Assembly: GCA_008360975.2 (NCBI GenBank)
Contig: CM039184.1
Span: forward strand, 30,801,797 to 30,865,796
Origin: Lichenostomus cassidix
Lineage: Eukaryota; Chordata; Aves; Passeriformes; Meliphagidae
DNA: 64,000 nt
Reading direction: 5' to 3'
The position numbers and the translations under genes are program-made. Numbering within the stretch: the stretch's first letter is position 1; every line of letters starts with the position of its first letter. This document shows positions 61,601-64,000 of this stretch, piece after piece. The notes beneath the pieces were generated by a model. The model made no database searches. It was not told where the DNA came from and saw only the letters and a program-made list of their open reading frames with translations.

Positions 61601-63421
61601 GCAGGACATACATAATTAGTCTCTAGAAACAGAGGGCTAAAAGAGTGGCAGCAGGTGTTTCTGGTGTACACTTAAAAATCTTTCTTCTGAAAAAATAGCT
61701 AATTTCCTGTGTTTCATTTTAAAGATATTTTGATGCAGTGTTTCTAAAGATGAATTAGCCCTTATGTTTCTTAGAGAACTTATGTTTCCTGGCTTATTGC
61801 TGGTTTCTTGCTAACGTGCAGGTGTCTTGCTGGTGTACAGTTTTTTCTTATCTCTTGCTACTTTTTTTCAATTTGGTGGCAGGCATTCAAAATTCTTGAC
61901 CCAAGTCTGGGAGTCATTAAGGGTTTCTTTTTTTCACAGTATCAATTTCTTTAATTCTCTAAACTTTAAGCTACATAAAGTCTCCTTTCACAGGCAGAAT
62001 GATGATCCAGGCAGGTGGGTAGATCTTAGGCCTAATTACTTCTGCTAATTGCAAAAATGTGGACTGAAATACCAATGCAGTTTCTTCACAGCCTTTGCAA
62101 CTCTTGCATGCTCTACAATTTGAGTGACTCTGCACTACTAACACTTCAATGTGATGTGACATAGGCTGAATGTTTCTTACTGTGGGGCTTTGTGGACTGT
62201 GAATCTCTGCTCGGCAAGTGAAACAGAAGCTTTTAATGGACCTTTGTGCTACACTATTTCATTATGATCTTACCTGTGTTAAGTGACAACCTTGCATACT
62301 CAAAGTTTATCAAGAGTGACAGATGAGGATGCCACCAGCTCTCACTTTCAAAGCATATCTGATTTCTGATAATGCAAACTGTATTCGTATTCTTAAGCTC
62401 CTCAGAGATGCTTTTACATTTGCATTGGGGCAAATAACCTTCCTCTAGTAACATGATACTCAGCGTAGGCTACTATTTGCTGCCACCTCTCTTCACACCA
62501 TCCTGCTGATTTTGAGCAATGGTATAGGATGTAATTTTTTTGGTGTATGACCTTTAAACTTAAGCATTTTTTTAAATGATGACAAATAGTGTGATAAGTT
62601 ATGTAATATTTTCTATTGATCTGGTCTGTTTTAGCACACAGCACACCTGTTGATATGCCTAGCAGAGGACAAAATGAGGACAGAGACAGCGGCATTGCTC
62701 GGTCAGGTATCTGCTGCCAATCTTGTTTGCCTACTTTTGTAATTGTTACGGTTTTTTGATGCAGTGGTTCACCTGAAATACAGACAGCTCATGACATTTA
62801 TAAATCCATAATTGTTTTTATCTGCTAGGTGGTTTGCCTTCTTCATTTGTCCCACGCCTTAATGCAAGAATATTTGTAATTATGTTTGTTTACAGCCACT
62901 GTGTTCTGGGTTCTTAGCGAATTTATAATTTGGAGGAAGAATTAGTTGAAGCCTTTATTAGAGCAAATGAAATGTTTTTTGCCCTGAATATAAAAATTAT
63001 GTCAGAAGACCAGAGATTGTCCTGTCTAACGAGACAGAACACTTTTAATGAGAAAAGATAAATTTTAGTATATTCTAGAAGGGAAGATCTTCCAAGTTAC
63101 AACAAAAGAATGTCCTCAAGCTGCAAGATTTTTTAAAAATAATTGTATCTTCTGTTGCAAGGGAGTTGTGTGAAAAAGATCAGCAAGCAAGAGCAGTATT
63201 TGTGAGAAATTGTTCCCAGTTAGAGTGGGAAGAAAAATATTTAACTAGCACTCTTTGTAATTCATTGTATGTGGGGCTTCTTTCTTCATAGCATCTCTGA
63301 GCAGTCTTCTGGTTACTCCTTTTCCATCTCCAAGCTCTTCATCATCATCTTCTAGCAGCTACCAACGTCGCTGGCTCCGAAGTCAGACAACCAGTTTAGA
63401 GAATGGAATTATTCCTAGGTG
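34540..63421 (+). CDS. FNIP2: FNIP2, folliculin-interacting protein 2, 5' part of gene
   Basis: Nine coding exons: 34540-34634, 56975-57101, 59093-59227, 60300-60400, 60483-60554, 61159-61259, 61439-61528, 62635-62706 and 63292-63421. All are GT-AG and phase-consistent, giving 307 codons plus two bases; the vertebrate protein is about 1100 residues, so roughly the N-terminal quarter is here. FNIP2 binds folliculin (FLCN). The complex acts on lysosomes as a GAP for RagC/D in amino-acid signalling to mTORC1 and TFEB/TFE3, and it also contacts AMPK and Hsp90. Visible parts are [14 protein letters not shown], the longin-type N-terminal domain from about residue 34 ([14 protein letters not shown] onward), a serine-rich linker in exon 3, and a second serine run in exon 9 before [20 protein letters not shown]2 rather than FNIP1 is called from the [14 protein letters not shown] start and from synteny. 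The start has A at -3 and G at +4. Confidence 0.96.
35001..38087. other. FNIP2: FNIP2 intron 1, first part
   Basis: Mostly AT-rich unique sequence. It contains a short perfect palindrome of the tgtgtgta/tacacaca type at about 37850-37866. No coding or RNA feature was recognised. Confidence 0.5.
38088..39050 (-). mobile_element. CR1 LINE 3' fragment, antisense in FNIP2 intron 1
   Basis: Begins at the low end with the inverted CR1 tail (agaatcatagaacagctcac, then attggaagggatcttagag). It continues with the inverted blocks for 'cttccaccctcacagtaaag', 'cagactgagcagcctcaatt' and 'cttggtcttgttaaacctcc'. On the - strand the frame at 38597-39049 contains broken pieces only. About 960 bp, 5' truncated. 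Confidence 0.94.
39051..47220. other. FNIP2: FNIP2 intron 1, middle part
   Basis: About 8 kb of AT-rich sequence without recognisable repeats, exons or RNA genes. Short open frames occur at the background rate. Confidence 0.5.
47230..47520 (+). promoter_or_regulatory. FNIP2: GC-rich island inside FNIP2 intron 1, possible alternative promoter
   Basis: A roughly 250 bp GC- and CpG-enriched patch in an otherwise AT-rich intron, with GTCACATG (47255-47262, an M-box-like MiT/TFE E-box) and an open frame from ATG 47283. A possible though weak donor (CAG|GTGCCT) at 47471 ends that frame in phase 2, the phase FNIP2 exon 2 requires. Promoter or enhancer function is inference. Confidence 0.35.
47521..50314. 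other. FNIP2: FNIP2 intron 1, between the GC patch and a CR1 copy
   Basis: AT-rich; contains a duplicated TG-rich unit at 48231-48300. Nothing else recognised. Confidence 0.5.
48231..48300. repeat. Duplicated (TG)n plus spacer unit
   Basis: Two copies of about 32 bp: a TG run, then cttgtcattttttgtacatg in the first copy and cgtgtcattttttgtgcatg in the second. A local tandem duplication with a few mismatches. Confidence 0.85.
50315..50868 (+). mobile_element. CR1 LINE 3' fragment in FNIP2 intron 1
   Basis: CR1 3' blocks in sense orientation: 'gagaagccatatgaggagcg', 'ggtctgttcagcctggaag', 'gtggttgggcactggaacag', 'ggagttggactcgacattct' and a tail of gtattctgtgacctg. The 104-codon open frame at 50316-50630 is a decayed LINE piece. 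Confidence 0.93.
50869..51764. other. FNIP2: FNIP2 intron 1, unannotated
   Basis: AT-rich, with a 17-base T run at 51340-51356. Nothing else recognised. Confidence 0.5.
51785..52002 (+). other. Candidate alternative FNIP2 first exon or orphan ORF
   Basis: A frame open from 51785, with ATG at 51818, runs 61 codons plus two bases to AACAG followed by gtatgc at 52003, a plausible donor. The phase equals that at the end of FNIP2 exon 1, so it could splice to exon 2 at 56975. The peptide starts [14 protein letters not shown] and ends KVTRLLQN; I recognise no family. Used as an internal exon from the acceptor at 51764 it would meet a stop, so only a first-exon role would be coding. It may equally be chance: the opposite strand is open here too. 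Confidence 0.2.
52003..56974. other. FNIP2: FNIP2 intron 1, last part
   Basis: About 5 kb of AT-rich sequence with a 23-base T run at 55551-55573. The 81-codon open frame at 56692-56937 lies just upstream of exon 2 but has no start context, splice sites or family resemblance I can support. Confidence 0.5.
55551..55573. repeat. Poly(T) run, 23 bases
   Basis: Homopolymer tract; no retrosequence was recognised next to it. Confidence 0.9.
56975..57101 (+). CDS. FNIP2: FNIP2 coding exon 2, residues 32-74
   Basis: 127 bp, phase 2-0, acceptor aatccgtag, donor gtatga. Encodes [20 protein letters not shown] and [12 protein letters not shown], the start of the conserved FNIP N-terminal domain. Confidence 0.97.
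59093..59227 (+). CDS. FNIP2: FNIP2 coding exon 3, residues 75-119, serine-rich linker
   Basis: 135 bp, phase 0-0, acceptor gacatag, donor gtaata. Encodes a variable Ser-rich linker ([12 protein letters not shown]) ending in KEQIPKYQ, which is conserved. It is less similar to mammals than the neighbouring exons, as expected for a linker. Confidence 0.93.
60010..60029. repeat. Poly(T) run, 20 bases
   Basis: Homopolymer in FNIP2 intron 3, about 270 bp before exon 4. Confidence 0.9.
60300..60400 (+). CDS. FNIP2: FNIP2 coding exon 4, residues 120-153 (split)
   Basis: 101 bp, phase 0-2, acceptor ctgtgtag, donor gtgagt. Encodes [20 protein letters not shown] and GSTLKIHYI, a near-invariant FNIP block. 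Confidence 0.98.
60483..60554 (+). CDS. FNIP2: FNIP2 coding exon 5, residues 153-177 (both split)
   Basis: 72 bp, phase 2-2, acceptor atcctttcag, donor gtaaga. Encodes [18 protein letters not shown] and SGSNN. Confidence 0.96.
61159..61259 (+). CDS. FNIP2: FNIP2 coding exon 6, residues 177-211 (both split)
   Basis: 101 bp, phase 2-1, acceptor tgttgtag, donor gtaaat. Encodes [17 protein letters not shown] and RSGSNL. The following intron is only 179 bp, with a T-rich tract before the next acceptor. Confidence 0.97.
61439..61528 (+). CDS. FNIP2: FNIP2 coding exon 7, residues 211-241 (both split)
   Basis: 90 bp, phase 1-1, acceptor tttcgtag, donor gtttgt (a weaker consensus). Encodes [20 protein letters not shown] and IRSASFFA. 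The R-S-A-S context is basophilic and could be a kinase site; that is inference. Confidence 0.97.
62635..62706 (+). CDS. FNIP2: FNIP2 coding exon 8, residues 241-265 (both split)
   Basis: 72 bp, phase 1-1, acceptor tgttttag, donor gtatct. Encodes [20 protein letters not shown] and ARS. The preceding intron (61529-62634) shows nothing else. Confidence 0.96.
63292..63421 (+). CDS. FNIP2: FNIP2 coding exon 9, residues 265-308 (split)
   Basis: 130 bp, phase 1-2, acceptor cttcatag. Encodes [20 protein letters not shown] and [20 protein letters not shown]. The donor taken is GTGAGT at 63422; a second in-frame GT lies 3 bp upstream (63419). With the chosen donor the split codon starts TG, which would allow Trp, as I recall in the FNIP1 PRWS motif. 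The next exon is beyond the window. Confidence 0.94.
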
Positions 63422-64000
63422 GTGAGTGTAGCACCTTTCTTCTTAAAACAGCTGTTTGGCACTAATTTAAGCAAAACAGAGCTTAAACCTCTTTTATTTA
63501 AAAGTGCAAATCCTCCTATTAAATGTTCTCGACTCAGAGTATCTTCTGTGCGTGTTACGTAAGATTGCCAATATAAAGAAAGATTAAGATTTGGCTGAAT
63601 GTGAACTTCAAAGCCCAATTTGAAATATAATTATTTTTATTGAATATATAGGCTGTATATGAATGTGGTATGAATGTATAGGCTGTGGGTGAAGCCATAT
63701 TCTGAAAAACAAACTAAACTGTTTGTGAAGGAGCAGAGGATCCTGTTGAGATGAAAGGGACTGTACTAGCACTGCTGCCATAATTATTTTATACTATGAT
63801 GAAGTCTGACTAGTGTGCAGTTAGTGAAATTTTGGAGTAATAGCCCATGATGACTCTCTTGGCTGGTACAGGATGTTCCTGATGTGACTTCTGCCAAAAC
63901 AGGAAGAAAAAAAAGCTGTGATCAAAAAGCTTGGCTTCTGTTTTGGAATTTTATTAGCTTTTGTAGCTCAGTGGCATAACAAAGCATGGAATGCAGCAGA
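63422..64000. other. FNIP2: FNIP2 intron 9, start only
   Basis: The window ends in this intron. No further FNIP2 exon is recognisable up to base 64000. Confidence 0.6.

Overview
The window is vertebrate nuclear DNA, most likely from a bird. Evidence: GT-AG spliced genes with very high similarity to vertebrate ETFDH, PPID and FNIP2, CpG-rich first exons, and at least six truncated CR1 LINE copies as the only recognisable interspersed repeat family, several with the degraded ATTCTATG-type tail typical of sauropsid CR1. The species cannot be fixed from the sequence alone. The gene order (ETFDH forward, PPID reverse, FNIP2 forward) is the one I know from human 4q32.

Layout: bases 1-11198 hold the last seven coding exons of ETFDH (+ strand, C-terminal 351 residues, starting in mid-exon at base 1), followed by its 3' UTR and a poly(A) signal near 11612. 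PPID lies tail to tail with it on the - strand: stop codon at 12114-12116, ten coding exons, start codon at 25421-25423 inside a CpG island (about 24740-25620). All ten PPID exons join in frame to exactly 370 codons plus stop. Bases 25700-34050 are intergenic, with two CR1 fragments and nothing else I can support. The FNIP2 CpG-island promoter and first coding exon (34540-34634) follow, then a 22.3 kb first intron and eight further coding exons between 56975 and 63421. The window ends inside a FNIP2 intron, so only the N-terminal 307 codons are present.

Roles: ETFDH is the mitochondrial inner-membrane electron-transfer flavoprotein:ubiquinone oxidoreductase. PPID is cyclophilin 40, a peptidyl-prolyl isomerase and Hsp90 co-chaperone. 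FNIP2 is a folliculin partner in lysosomal nutrient signalling. They are neighbours by conserved synteny, not by a shared pathway. ETFDH and PPID converge, with about 380 bp between their poly(A) signals; PPID and FNIP2 diverge, with about 9.1 kb between start codons.

Nothing here looks like an undescribed biological system. The items most worth a second look are in and around FNIP2: a GC-rich island deep in intron 1 with an MiT/TFE-type E-box, a candidate alternative first exon at about 51785-52002 whose donor has the right phase to join exon 2, a tandem donor at the end of the last visible exon, and a CR1 element whose 3' end runs straight into the promoter CpG island.
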